A stretch of DNA of 64,000 nt, from the NCBI RefSeq assembly GCF_000740795.1, contig NZ_JGYG01000010.1:1-64000 (forward strand), written 5' to 3'. Within the stretch, counting starts at the first letter, position 1; the number at the start of each line of letters is the position of its first letter. Below are positions 21,316 through 28,989 of the stretch, one piece after another. The position numbers and the translations under genes were made by a program. Source of the stretch: Haematobacter massiliensis. GTDB lineage: Bacteria; Pseudomonadota; Alphaproteobacteria; Rhodobacterales; Rhodobacteraceae. Under the pieces are notes generated by a model. It saw only the letters and a list, made by a program, of their open reading frames with translations, ran no database searches and was not told where the DNA came from.

Positions 21316-21890
21316 TGCGCCTGATCCTCGGATCGGCCAGCCCGCGCCGGAAGGAACTTCTGGCGCAGCTCGGGCTTCGTCCCGATGCGATCCTCCCCCC
21401 CGACATCGACGAAACCCCCCGTGCCCGCGAACTGCCGCGGCCCTACTGCGCCCGGATGGCGCGGGAGAAAGCCGCTGCCGTGACCGCAGCGCCGGAGGAT
21501 GTCGTGCTCTGCGCCGATACCACGGTGGCCCTAGGACGGCGGATCCTCGGCAAGCCCGCCGATGCGGCGGAGGCGGCAGCCTTCCTGGTTGCCCTTGCAG
21601 GGCGCCGGCACAACGTCATCACCGCTGTCGCTGTCCGCCGTGGCGAACGTCTGTGGGAGCGGGTCGTGGAAACGACCGTGCAGATGAAACGACTCTCGGA
21701 CGCCGAACTGAACGGCTATCTTGCCAGCGGCGAATGGGAGGGCAAGGCCGGAGCCTATGCGATCCAGGGCCGCGCGGGGGCGTTCATTCCCTGGCTGCAA
21801 GGATCCTTCACCGGCGTCGTCGGCCTCCCCGTGGCGGAAACGGCGCAGCTTCTTACCGCCGCGGGCTTATCGCTACGGGAGGCGGCATGA
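21315..21890 (+). CDS. maf: Maf-like nucleoside triphosphate pyrophosphatase
   Basis: House-cleaning enzyme that hydrolyses non-canonical or dT/U nucleotides to monophosphates. The signature [11 protein letters not shown] lies at the N-terminus, the DETP motif at about 32-35, ADTTVALG in the middle, and [10 protein letters not shown]-type residues with KLK-like spacing near 140. 191 residues is normal. Coupled on both sides by overlaps (TAATG with infA, ATGA with rng). Confidence 0.94.
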   Translation: MRLILGSASPRRKELLAQLGLRPDAILPPDIDETPRARELPRPYCARMAREKAAAVTAAPEDVVLCADTTVALGRRILGKPADAAEAAAFLVALAGRRHNVITAVAVRRGERLWERVVETTVQMKRLSDAELNGYLASGEWEGKAGAYAIQGRAGAFIPWLQGSFTGVVGLPVAETAQLLTAAGLSLREAA

Positions 21891-22933
21891 AGGGACGTGT
21901 GATCCTGCTCGACCATTGGCAGGGCCGGCCCGCCGCCGCCCTGCTCATCGACGGCAGGCTTGAGGATTTCCTTGTCGATCCGGCGGAAGATGCGGGCCTC
22001 CAACCGGGCGCGATCTGCCGGGGCATCGTCGATCGTCAGATGAAGGGTCAGGGCGGTGTCTTCCTGCGCCTGCCCGATGGGCAGAAGGGCTTCCTCCGGC
22101 AGGCGGGCGGCCTTTCCCCCGGTCAGAGCCTCATTGTCCAGGTCACCGGCTGGGCGGAGCCCGGCAAGGCCGTGCCGGTCGGTACCCGCCTGCTGTTCAA
22201 GAGCCGCCTCGCCATCGTGACCCCCGGCGCGCCGGGCCTCAACGTCTCCCGCGCCATCCATGATACCGATGTGCGCGAGGCGCTGACCGCTATCGCGCAA
22301 ACAGCGATGGAGGGTGCGCCGGAGGATTTCGGTCTCGTGCTCCGCACCGCTGCCGCCCGCGCGGAAGAGGAAGAGATCGCCGAGGATATCGCCACCATGC
22401 GTGGCCTTGCCGAGGCGGTGATCGCTGATACCACCGGCGGCCCGGAGCTGCTGGTGGAGGGCGCCGGCGCCTGGGACATCGCCTGGCGCGACTGGTCCGA
22501 CCCGCCCGCCGATGAGGTGGACGATGCGGTCGGTGCCTTTGTCCGCTTCGGGGTGGAGGAGCAGATCGCGGAGGTTCTTTTGCCGACTGCCGTTCTTCCG
22601 GGAAGCGGCAATCTCCATGTGGAACCGACACGGGCGCTCGTCGCCGTCGATGTGAATACCGGGGGCGACACCAGCCCCGCCGCTGGCCTGAAGGCGAATA
22701 TTGCCGCTGCCCGTGAACTGCCACGCCTGCTCCGGCTCAAGGGGCTTGGCGGGCAAATCCTCGTCGATTTCGCGCCCATGCCCAAAAAGGACCGGACGGC
22801 GCTCGAGCAGGTTCTGCGCGCCGCCTTCCGGGCAGAGGGTGGAGAGACCAGCCTGGCCGGATGGACGCCGCTGGGCAATTTCGAACTGCAACGCAAACGC
22901 GAGCGCCTGCCCCTGGTGTCCGGCCTCGCCTGA
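21887..22933 (+). CDS. rng: Ribonuclease E/G family protein (short form)
   Basis: Endoribonuclease homologue. The catalytic metal-binding aspartates are present: Asp255 in VAVDVNTG and Asp294 in ILVDFAPM. An N-terminal S1-like region with [13 protein letters not shown] replaces the usual S1 fold. At 348 residues it lacks the zinc-link CPxC motif and small domain that RNase E/G uses for tetramer assembly; a typical RNase G has about 490 residues. This short form linked to infA-maf-yacG is a recurrent alphaproteobacterial arrangement, so it is probably functional, but its activity should not be assumed equal to RNase G. Confidence 0.85.
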   Translation: MKGRVILLDHWQGRPAAALLIDGRLEDFLVDPAEDAGLQPGAICRGIVDRQMKGQGGVFLRLPDGQKGFLRQAGGLSPGQSLIVQVTGWAEPGKAVPVGTRLLFKSRLAIVTPGAPGLNVSRAIHDTDVREALTAIAQTAMEGAPEDFGLVLRTAAARAEEEEIAEDIATMRGLAEAVIADTTGGPELLVEGAGAWDIAWRDWSDPPADEVDDAVGAFVRFGVEEQIAEVLLPTAVLPGSGNLHVEPTRALVAVDVNTGGDTSPAAGLKANIAAARELPRLLRLKGLGGQILVDFAPMPKKDRTALEQVLRAAFRAEGGETSLAGWTPLGNFELQRKRERLPLVSGLA

Positions 22934-22943
22934 GGAGGCTGCC

Positions 22944-23135
22944 ATGCCCTGCCCGATCTGCGGAAAGCCTGCGGTGGAGAAATACCGCCCCTTCTGTTCG
23001 CGTCGCTGCGCCGACATCGACCTTGGGAAATGGCTGACCGGCGCCTATGCGATTCCCGCCACGGAAGAGGACGCGCCGGACGAGGATGACATCGAAACAG
23101 GGTCCGTGGCGGAGCCGAAAGAAATCCGCCATTGA
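22944..23135 (+). CDS. yacG: DNA gyrase inhibitor YacG (zinc protein)
   Basis: Small zinc protein of 63 residues that binds GyrB in E. coli and blocks DNA binding. The four zinc ligands are CPIC at residues 3-6 and CSRRC about 14 residues later, followed by DLGKWLTG, the family hallmark. The acidic tail is typical. It starts 10 bases after the rng stop with GAGGAG at the junction and is the last gene of the infA operon before tRNA-Phe. Confidence 0.93.
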   Translation: MPCPICGKPAVEKYRPFCSRRCADIDLGKWLTGAYAIPATEEDAPDEDDIETGSVAEPKEIRH

Positions 23136-23211
23136 CCGGCATTTGCCTCTGGACAGTCTCTCCGCCCTCACTTAAACACCGCTCCACCGGCGGGCGAGCC
23201 CACCGGACGGT

Positions 23212-23287
23212 GCCCAGATAGCTCAGTTGGTAGAGCAGCGGATTGAAAATCCGCGTGTCGCTGGTTCGATTCCGGCTCTGGGCACCA
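23212..23287 (+). tRNA. tRNA-Phe (anticodon GAA)
   Basis: A 76-nt cloverleaf: acceptor GCCCAGA/TCTGGGC, D arm AGCTCAGTTGGTAGAGC, anticodon arm CGGATTGAAAATCCG with GAA, T arm CTGGTTCGATTCCGG, discriminator A and encoded CCA. Its 3' end (23272-23289) is repeated at 35086-35103, marking it as the integration target of the following element. The gene remains intact. Confidence 0.97.
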
Positions 23288-23289
23288 CT
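23272..23289 (+). repeat. Left attachment site in the tRNA-Phe 3' end
   Basis: CCGGCTCTGGGCACCACT is identical to 35086-35103. It covers the T-arm 3' half, the acceptor 3' strand and CCA, plus two bases beyond. Confidence 0.92.
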
Positions 23290-23682
23290 AAAATCACGAA
23301 AACATAATAATATCAGTGACTTGAGTGGACTATCGTTTTCTCAGTCCACCCTTCAGGCCACCTTTCGGCGCGCGCTTGCCCGATACGTCTCGATACCGTG
23401 TGAGACTTCGGCCCGTGCCCGAACCTCGTCCCGACCGGGCCGAAGTCCGCAGTGCGCAAATTCAACCGGACGAAAAAATCTGCGCGTGAGAGGGGCGCGG
23501 GTCGTCAGAGCGGGTACCGAACCCGGACGCCAATCACCCCCCCCCCGGTGCTGCCTTTTCCTGAATCGCAGGTGCGCACGAGAACCTGAGCGCGGGTGTG
23601 ATGGGCTGCACTGGCCACGCACCTTAACCACCCCCCTCCGTCGCCGCTTGCGGGAGCAATACCCGGCATCCTATGTGGCGGC
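23290..23682. other. Left end of the integrative element, non-coding
   Basis: No convincing gene. It begins AT-rich, then holds a perfect 12-bp inverted repeat (23404-23415 with 23436-23447) and a run of C near 23541. This could be the site where the element's excision or replication proteins act, or simply the leader of the nuclease gene. Confidence 0.6.
23404..23447. repeat. Perfect 12-bp inverted repeat
   Basis: GACTTCGGCCCG at 23404-23415 and its exact complement at 23436-23447 are separated by 20 bases. No T run follows, so a terminator is less likely than a protein-binding or replication-related hairpin. Confidence 0.75.
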
Positions 23683-24156
23683 ATGAAATACGCCCTTGCC
23701 CTCATCGCGCTACTTGCCGCGCCCATTGCGAACGCCGCCCCCGCCACCATCGCAGGGACCGCGAGCGTCATCGACGGCGACACAATCGAGATACACGGTC
23801 AGCGCATCCGGCTGCATGGCATCGACAGCCCGGAGGGGCGGCAGCGGTGCGAGAGCGGAGGCAAGGAATGGCGATGCGGGACAGAGGCCGCGAATGCCCT
23901 GGCGGGTTTCATCGACCGTTCCCCTGTCTCCTGTGCCGAGAAGGACGTTGATCAATACGGCCGCATCGTTGCGGTGTGCGCGGTGCGCGGAACGGACGTG
24001 AACCGCTGGATGGTCGCGAACGGATGGGCCGTCGCCTATCGCCGCTATTCCCGGGCCTATGACGACGACGAACGGGAAGCCCGTGCCGCCCAGCGCGGGA
24101 TATGGGCGGGTGAGTTCCAGATGCCGTGGGATTGGCGCAAAGCCCAGAGACGCTAG
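23683..24156 (+). CDS. Exported staphylococcal-nuclease-like (thermonuclease family) protein
   Basis: A predicted secreted DNA/RNA endonuclease of 157 residues. The first 18 residues form a Sec signal ending AAPIANA-A. The SNase fold is recognisable by VIDGDTIEIHGQRIRLHGIDSPE and DQYGRIVAVC, and the tail AYDDDEREARAAQRGIW is typical of the alphaproteobacterial family. Extra cysteines suggest disulfides. It is the first gene inside the element and reads towards the next gene, which is convergent. In a mobile element it may digest extracellular DNA or competitors' DNA; this is inference. Confidence 0.88.
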   Translation: MKYALALIALLAAPIANAAPATIAGTASVIDGDTIEIHGQRIRLHGIDSPEGRQRCESGGKEWRCGTEAANALAGFIDRSPVSCAEKDVDQYGRIVAVCAVRGTDVNRWMVANGWAVAYRRYSRAYDDDEREARAAQRGIWAGEFQMPWDWRKAQRR

Positions 24157-24165
24157 GCTCCTACC

Positions 24166-24321
24166 TCAGTGGCAGTGCACCTCGCCGCGCTTGTTGTCCA
24201 TGTGACAGCACTTGCCCGGTGGGGATGACTTCCTGCACCCGCCACCGTGCGCTGAAACCGGGGCCGAAAGTCCAATGGCGAAAACCAGTGCCAACGCGCA
24301 CACAAAAACAGATCGAATCAA
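24166..24321 (-). CDS. Small exported Cys/His-rich protein (YHYH-like motif), TTG start
   Basis: A 51-residue frame that starts at TTG (24321) with TGAGGA seven bases upstream. It opens with a Sec signal peptide (IRSVFVCALALVFAIGLS, then a cut near PVSA-H). The mature part is about 30 residues with the pattern HGGGC - CC - HMDNKR - GEVHCH. That matches the small HGGG...CHxxxKxGxYHCH proteins often found with SNase-like nucleases, as here where the two genes converge with stops 10 bases apart. It may bind metal. Function unknown. Confidence 0.72.
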   Translation of the reverse strand: MIRSVFVCALALVFAIGLSAPVSAHGGGCRKSSPPGKCCHMDNKRGEVHCH

Positions 24322-24433
24322 TTTGGTTCCTCATATGTCGGGAGGAACCTAAGCGCCCGTCCAGAATGGCCAAAGCCCCGCGCTGGGCGGGGCCGTCAGT
24401 CTGTGGCGATGAAGGCACGCTGCCCTCATGTTG

Positions 24434-24766
24434 TCAGAGCGACTTGCCGAACCTGTCCAGCGGCTCGATGCCCACGATGCGATAGGCCCTCGCGACAAGC
24501 GCAGTCTGGTGGATGTTCATGTCCATGTCGCCGTTGTCGTCCGCGAAGACGATTTTGAAAGCCATGTCTTCCATGGTCTGCGGCTCGAAATCCGCGGCTC
24601 GCTGCTCAAGGTCAAGCATCTCATCAAAGAGCCTGTCCTCCTCATCCTCGTCGTCCGTTGCCCGGTGGCCTGCCTTCACCTCCTGCCAGCGTCGATACAT
24701 CGCCCGGAGTGGGCTTTCGTCCGGCTGGGTGTGTCCCATGCCTCTCTCCTCGCTCCCGTCGCTCAT
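24434..24766 (-). CDS. Hypothetical protein, paralogue of the 24984-25439 product
   Basis: A 110-residue acidic soluble protein of unknown function. The core MYRRWQEV - DEEDRLFDEMLDLEQRAADF - MEDMAFKIVFADDNG aligns with the product of the gene two upstream (RRWQEA - EDRIAIEDSLMAIPA - ARDFTAKVYAYTN), so they are diverged copies. It is the last gene of a four-gene chain; its start overlaps the preceding stop by 4 nt. Relatives occur in prophages and islands of Rhodobacterales, as far as I recall. Confidence 0.75.
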   Translation of the reverse strand: MSDGSEERGMGHTQPDESPLRAMYRRWQEVKAGHRATDDEDEEDRLFDEMLDLEQRAADFEPQTMEDMAFKIVFADDNGDMDMNIHQTALVARAYRIVGIEPLDRFGKSL

Positions 24767-24987
24767 TTCATCCCCGACATTTCCATGCCGTCGATGACAG
24801 CGCCCATGAACACCTCAGCCAGTTCCAGCGTGCGCACGGCGGCCCACTTCTGCATCTCCGCATCATCATTGCCTGTGTCCACCTCCAGCGCGAGCCGCGC
24901 GGCCGTGACGAGGCTGGAGACGGTATAGGCGAAGCTCACAGCCCGTTCGGGCCTGTCGATATGGGCAATGTCTTTGCCGGTAATCAT
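24763..24987 (-). CDS. Hypothetical protein (74 aa)
   Basis: A short, mostly helical protein with no family I recognise (MITGKDIAHIDRPERAVSF at the start). ATGA overlaps on both sides place it in the chain 25657 to 24434, between the two paralogous RRWQE proteins. A structural or regulatory partner of these is possible. Confidence 0.7.
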   Translation of the reverse strand: MITGKDIAHIDRPERAVSFAYTVSSLVTAARLALEVDTGNDDAEMQKWAAVRTLELAEVFMGAVIDGMEMSGMK

Positions 24988-25439
24988 GCCCGATCCTCCT
25001 GCGGATGAGATGCACGGTGAACGATGGTGCCAGCGTTGAACAAAAGCGCGCGGGCCTCAGCCCAAAGCTCCGGGGCTTCATTGTGGTTCGGCAGCCCCAC
25101 CTCGCCGCGATTGGTATAGGCGTAGACCTTGGCTGTGAAGTCGCGGGCGTTCTCTGCCGGGATAGCCATCAGGCTGTCTTCAATGGCGATCCGGTCCTCG
25201 TTCGCCAACTGGAATTCCTCGTCGGTCATATCCCGGCTGTTGAGCGCCACGGTTGCCTCCTGCCAGCGCCGGAACCACTGCATGACCGGCGTTTCCTCTT
25301 GAGGGGTGGCGGCGGCGCTGGCCCCCTGCCACCGCCCGGGCGGTAGCGGGCGAGCCTCTGCATCCGGGAAGGCATGACGTTGGATGAAGCCTGCCAGCGG
25401 GACCGCAACGGCAGCATGAACGAGGGTGCGCCGCTTCAT
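24984..25439 (-). CDS. Hypothetical protein with N-terminal signal-like segment, RRWQE family
   Basis: A 151-residue protein. The first 18 residues (MKRRTLVHAAVAVPLAGF) look like a signal peptide or Tat-like leader; the rest holds the RRWQEATVALNSRD block and an ARDFTAKVYAYTN motif shared with the 110-residue protein downstream. Function unknown. If the leader is real, the two paralogues act in different compartments. It overlaps its neighbours by 4 nt on both sides. Confidence 0.72.
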   Translation of the reverse strand: MKRRTLVHAAVAVPLAGFIQRHAFPDAEARPLPPGRWQGASAAATPQEETPVMQWFRRWQEATVALNSRDMTDEEFQLANEDRIAIEDSLMAIPAENARDFTAKVYAYTNRGEVGLPNHNEAPELWAEARALLFNAGTIVHRASHPQEDRA

Positions 25440-25657
25440 GACCGGGTCTCCCCGCTGTGCGTCGCCATCCCGCCCCCATTCATCAGGTTGCGCGTGTGGC
25501 GCAGCGCGGCCCGCATGTAGCTCCGGGCCTCCCGGATCGGCTGGGGCAACGGGTGGCGGCTTTCGGTCGCGTCCAGCGCCAGCGCGAGGCAGTCGTGGAT
25601 TTCGTGAAGGGCGGCAGCGGGCAAGCCGAGGCCGTTCCCCGGAATGGGGTTACGCAT
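25436..25657 (-). CDS. Hypothetical protein (73 aa), first gene of a four-gene chain
   Basis: The start at 25657 follows a strong AAAGGAG site, and a longer frame to 25786 has none, so the short form is preferred. The sequence has a helical core (PAAALHEIHDCLALALDATESR, then REARSYMRAALRHTRNLM) and no recognised domain. It overlaps the next gene by 4 nt. Probably one transcript with the downstream three genes. Confidence 0.68.
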   Translation of the reverse strand: MRNPIPGNGLGLPAAALHEIHDCLALALDATESRHPLPQPIREARSYMRAALRHTRNLMNGGGMATHSGETRS

Positions 25658-25710
25658 GTCGGGCTCCTTTCTAGAGCGATAGTCGGGGATTGGTTGCGCC
25701 GGGGCGCGGG

Positions 25711-26013
25711 TCAGGCAGCGGCGCGCAGTTCCGCGCGCAGGGCATCGAGGCGGCGCCAGTCGCAGGGCTCCAGCCGGTCCTTGCACTCGATCAGGAAGAT
25801 TTCGGCGCGGACTTCCTCAGCCGGGCGGACGGCGGCGGCGATACGAGCCATCTCCGCCGCGACACGGGCAGCGACGGCGGCGGCCTGCCTGGCATCCCAC
25901 CACACGCAGCGCAGGGCGCGGGCGAGCTTCTGGCGCAGCGGCTCCCGCGAACGGGCAAAGCGGCGCACGATGGTCCAGGCGGCTTTCATGATGGCAGAGC
26001 GGTCGTAGGTCAT
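25711..26013 (-). CDS. Hypothetical protein (100 aa) divergent from an XRE regulator
   Basis: A basic, alanine- and arginine-rich helical protein (100 residues) starting MTYDRSAIMKAAWTIVRRF. No domain recognised. It lies 53 bases upstream of the four-gene chain and may lead the same transcript. Its promoter would lie in the palindrome-rich AT-rich region 26014-26114, shared with the divergent XRE gene, so it is probably controlled by that repressor. Confidence 0.68.
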   Translation of the reverse strand: MTYDRSAIMKAAWTIVRRFARSREPLRQKLARALRCVWWDARQAAAVAARVAAEMARIAAAVRPAEEVRAEIFLIECKDRLEPCDWRRLDALRAELRAAA

Positions 26014-26114
26014 GGCGATTGCTCTATCTCTTGTGATAGATTATCTATACATCAAGATAGGCAGCCTATCAATAGGTTTTCTGTCGTTACTGATAGTTTT
26101 TCTATAGGTGGACA
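26014..26114. promoter_or_regulatory. Divergent promoter/operator region with repeated CTATC/GATAG palindromes
   Basis: This 100-bp AT-rich gap in GC-rich DNA carries several inverted repeats on the same core: CTATCTCTTGTGATAG, ATAGATTATCTAT and a perfect GATAGGC-A-GCCTATC, then further GATAG and CTATA copies. Such clustered dyads between an XRE gene and a divergent gene are the usual form of a phage-like control switch. The binding protein is inferred, not shown. Confidence 0.75.
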
Positions 26115-26360
26115 GTGAACGGTGAACAAATCCGCGCCGCCCGCGCCCTGCTCGGCTGGACGGCTTCTGACTTGGCCGAAGCATCAGGCGTCAGCTACCC
26201 GACCATCCAAAGGATGGATGCCGCCAAGGGGCTGGTTTCCGGTCGGCATGAAACCGTGGAAGCAATCCGCAAGGCCCTTGAATCCCAGGGCATCCAGTTC
26301 CTCGAAAGCGGACAGGTGGCGACGGGACCGGGCGTGGCGTTGGGCGGGAGGGTGGCATGA
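26115..26360 (+). CDS. XRE-family helix-turn-helix regulator
   Basis: An 81-residue DNA-binding protein made almost entirely of one HTH_3 domain: QIRAARALLGWTASDLAEAS, then the recognition helix SYPTIQRMDAA, then VEAIRKALESQGIQFLE. It starts with GTG at 26115, preceded by GGTGG. It is likely the autoregulated repressor acting on the palindromes just upstream. The stop overlaps the following gene by 4 nt. Confidence 0.88.
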   Translation: MNGEQIRAARALLGWTASDLAEASGVSYPTIQRMDAAKGLVSGRHETVEAIRKALESQGIQFLESGQVATGPGVALGGRVA

Positions 26361-26788
26361 GAGCGCTTGCCATGGCGGCCCTTGCAACCGCACTGGTTTC
26401 GGTCGCGCACCCTAGCCAATCGGAGACATTGTTTTCCTGTGGCGCCTCCGCAGGATACGGCTTCTATCCCGTCGGACCATTCAGTCCCGAAGCGAAATGG
26501 GAGAAAGACGGTATCTCCAAGGGGGAGATTCAGCTTGTTCTCATCAACAAGGAGCCGGACATTCTGATCCGGGACGTTATTGGCATGAGCTCAGCCCGCG
26601 CGCAGGGTGGGCATGTGGTCGTAATCGACGCAACCGATGCGGGATATGTGAGCGTTCTAGTTACCTATCCTGAGGGGGCAAAGGAACTATACACGTTCGA
26701 CTCTGAGCGCCGGAAGGTCTTTTGGACCCAGCACAAATTTGGCGTCGCCATCGACAAGGTTGCGGCTTTCGTCGCCGACTGCCTGTGA
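26357..26788 (+). CDS. Exported hypothetical protein (143 aa)
   Basis: Sec signal peptide at residues 1-22 (cut after SQS or similar), then a mature domain with LFSCGASAGYGFYPVGPF near its start and a final cysteine (VADCL) that could pair with it. Family unknown; similar island-borne proteins of Rhodobacterales are annotated only as hypothetical, as far as I recall. Translationally coupled to the XRE regulator by an ATGA overlap, so its expression follows the switch. Confidence 0.72.
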   Translation: MRALAMAALATALVSVAHPSQSETLFSCGASAGYGFYPVGPFSPEAKWEKDGISKGEIQLVLINKEPDILIRDVIGMSSARAQGGHVVVIDATDAGYVSVLVTYPEGAKELYTFDSERRKVFWTQHKFGVAIDKVAAFVADCL

Positions 26789-27201
26789 GCTAAGGCGACT
26801 CCTGAAATCCGGCAGCCACAAACACCCCATAGGGCGGGCTGCCGATGTTAGGGTAATCTCAGGGTGGCACCCGGCAGGCCCTGACAGCCCATGACATGCG
26901 GGCGCACGGGCGTGTATTGGTCGCCCAGCGCCCAGCACATGCTATCAGCCCATCCCCTGCGCAATGGCTCCTGAAAACCCGTCAGCGCCCAGCGCGCAGG
27001 ATTGCCGTATCAGCCCATCCCCACGCGGGCGCGTATTGCTGTCCGATTGCGGCAGGTGGCCACTATCACCCCATGACGAGGCCCCGAATCGAGCGGGTCA
27101 ACTTTTATCAACCCCATCCCGGCAGAACATGGGTGAAACCTTGCATATCTGCGGCCTCTGAATTCCCGCAATTTCTTGCGGGTTTCGGCGCAGAGCGATG
27201 C
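26789..27201. repeat. Iterated ATCAGCCCATCCC-type motif region, non-coding
   Basis: The 400-base gap has five related copies of ATCAgCCCAT(CCC or GAC) at about 26884, 26943, 27009, 27063 and 27107, spaced 44-65 bases. Some are followed by a GGGCG(C/T)GTATTG module (26909 and 27027). A further copy sits in the coding region at about 27498. No gene is seen. The spacing resembles iterons or multiple operator sites for a replication or regulatory protein of the element. Confidence 0.65.
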
Positions 27202-27711
27202 TCAGTCCCGGCTGTCCTTCTCCGCCCTCCAGCGTGCCCAGCGCCGCCGCTGTGCTTCACGGATGCGTTCCAGCCCCTCCGGCGTCCTCGCCCCCGTGGA
27301 CATGCCGCCGTGAAACTTGCACCGCTTTTTGCCGGGTTCCGACTTGCACCGGCAGGACGTGCCTTTCCGCGTCCGGGCCTTGCAGCGCACCTGGAGCTTT
27401 GCCCGCTGTTCTTCCCGGCGCTGGGCATCCCGTGCCTCCCAAGCCGTCACCTGTGCCATGAAGGCGGCTTCCCGTGCCCGATCCTGTGCCGCCATCCTTT
27501 CAGCCCATCCCACGGGCGCGCGTTTGATGTCAGATTGATCCGGCAGCGTCAGCACCTCAGCCATGCGCCGCACCGCCCATGCGCTGCGGTCCACCTCAGC
27601 CTTGCACTCCCAATAGCTGACGGCATGTCGTCCAATGCCCACGCGCTGGGCGAGAACCCCCTGCGACAGTCCGGCAGCCCTGCGGATGGCGGCAAGCTCG
27701 GCTCCGGTCAT
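27202..27711 (-). CDS. XRE-type HTH protein with C-terminal HGGMSTG motif
   Basis: A 169-residue protein. The N-terminus is a helix-turn-helix (AAIRRAAGLSQGVLAQRVGI, then HAVSYWE); the C-terminus is a Cys/His cluster CKARTRKGTSCRCKS - KKRCKFHGGMSTGARTPEG, the widespread phage and island motif of unknown function. A start at 27711 places the HTH at the N-terminus and overlaps the upstream zinc-finger gene by 4 nt; an in-frame start at 27906 would run through that gene. Putative transcription factor of the element. Confidence 0.78.
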   Translation of the reverse strand: MTGAELAAIRRAAGLSQGVLAQRVGIGRHAVSYWECKAEVDRSAWAVRRMAEVLTLPDQSDIKRAPVGWAERMAAQDRAREAAFMAQVTAWEARDAQRREEQRAKLQVRCKARTRKGTSCRCKSEPGKKRCKFHGGMSTGARTPEGLERIREAQRRRWARWRAEKDSRD

Positions 27712-27983
27712 GCCTTGCGCTCCCGCATGGCACGCTTGCGGCAGCCGGTGGAGCAATAGACGGCATCGGCGCGACGATAGAGCGGCACGGGACGGCCGCA
27801 GCGTGGGCAGGTCCAGCCATCGCGCTTGAGGTTGGCCAGCACGGCACGGGCGCGGGCAAGGCGGGTTCTGGGGCAGCCCGTGAAAGGCGGCAGGCGGCTT
27901 GTCCACATCTCGGCAATGACGACAGGACGGCCGTGCTCGTTCTCCTCATAGGACAGGCCGAACGGGTCAGGTCCGGGCATCAT
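27708..27983 (-). CDS. Small zinc-finger protein
   Basis: A 91-residue protein. Its C-terminal third holds CPRCGRPV - YCSTGCRKR, a four-cysteine treble-clef-like zinc site seen in many island-encoded nucleic-acid-binding proteins. The N-terminus is charged and lacks a recognised domain. It starts at 27983 or, two codons... one codon later, 27980 (two adjacent ATG codons), after GGGAGG. Coupled to the downstream HTH/HGGMSTG gene by ATGA. Confidence 0.75.
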   Translation of the reverse strand: MMPGPDPFGLSYEENEHGRPVVIAEMWTSRLPPFTGCPRTRLARARAVLANLKRDGWTCPRCGRPVPLYRRADAVYCSTGCRKRAMRERKA

Positions 27984-28059
27984 GCCTCCCTGCGTCTAAA
28001 ATGGGGGTTACAGGCGGGCGAAGGCATTGACGGGAAAGGGTCGCGAGGAGATGACATGG

Positions 28060-28989
28060 TCATGCCGCCCTCCTGCGCCAGTTCCCCACGGTCTGCGGGC
28101 TGCATCCCACCCGTCGCGCAATCTCCCGATCCGACAGGCCGGGCTCTGTGGCCAGCAGATCCAGCACGGCAGCGCGGCGGTCGCCGGTTCTGACCCGTCC
28201 AGTCTGGACGGATGCCGTGAAGCTGGCGAAGTCCGCCCGCAATGCGGTGATGAGCGCCTTGTCCGCGTCGATACCGCGCGTGAACTCCTGATTGGCCAGA
28301 TCGTCCATCCATGCCAGCCGGGCGGCGATGCCTTCGGCGGTGGGCGTGCGTAGCGTGTCCAGCAGATGCACCAATGCGGAGCGCCAGGCTTCCTCCCACT
28401 CCCACGGCGTGTAGTCGGGGCAGAAGGCGATCCGGTCATCGGTGCGGGCCTCATGCGCCTGGTAGGCCGCCCATGCCTCCTGCACCGTCTCCGGGACGCG
28501 GACAGCGCCGCGCATGGCCTGCCACATCTCCGGCGTTGGTCCGTCGCAATAGCGGAAGTCCCGGTATCCGTAGAGCCCCCTGCGTTCCTCATCGGCCAGC
28601 GGGGCGAGGGCATCACGCAAGGCGGCCTCCAGATCGGTCGGCGCGAATACCGCGTCCTCCGATCCGTAGACGGCCAGCAACTCCCGGCAGCGGGCGAGGC
28701 GACGGGCTTCCTTCTCGGCACGACGGGCCGCCTCACGGGCCTTGTAGCCCGGTTCCCGCTCCTCCATCCAATCCGCGAACCCCGCGAAGGGATTGCCCGC
28801 CTGTGACGCAGCAGGAGATGGGGCGTCCAGTCTGGACAGCGCCTGTTGCAGCGTCATACCTGCGCGGGATGCCAGCGCCTCCGCTCTCCCCCGGGCGGCC
28901 CGCCGCTCACCTTCGGTCTTGCCGCCCTGCATCAGCGCCCGGACCTTGCGCAGTTTCTCCATGTCCAATGTGGACGCGTGAACGGTCAT
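28060..28989 (-). CDS. Hypothetical protein with N-terminal DUF2786-like region and C-terminal helix-turn-helix
   Basis: A 309-residue protein. Residues 11-50 (EKLRKVRALMQGGKTEGERRAA and on) resemble DUF2786-type helices; the middle is charged and tryptophan-rich (FADWMEEREPGYKAREAARR). The last 40 residues, AVLDLLATEPGLSDREIARRVGCSPQTVGNWRR, form a clear HTH. It is the last gene of a seven-gene chain that begins at 32346. A DNA-binding replication organiser or regulator is plausible; not established. Confidence 0.72.
   Translation of the reverse strand: MTVHASTLDMEKLRKVRALMQGGKTEGERRAARGRAEALASRAGMTLQQALSRLDAPSPAASQAGNPFAGFADWMEEREPGYKAREAARRAEKEARRLARCRELLAVYGSEDAVFAPTDLEAALRDALAPLADEERRGLYGYRDFRYCDGPTPEMWQAMRGAVRVPETVQEAWAAYQAHEARTDDRIAFCPDYTPWEWEEAWRSALVHLLDTLRTPTAEGIAARLAWMDDLANQEFTRGIDADKALITALRADFASFTASVQTGRVRTGDRRAAVLDLLATEPGLSDREIARRVGCSPQTVGNWRRRAA

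Noticed and set aside
23243-23686. Frame overlapping tRNA-Phe and the left element end
   Set aside because: It starts inside the tRNA and has no protein-like composition or ribosome-binding site.
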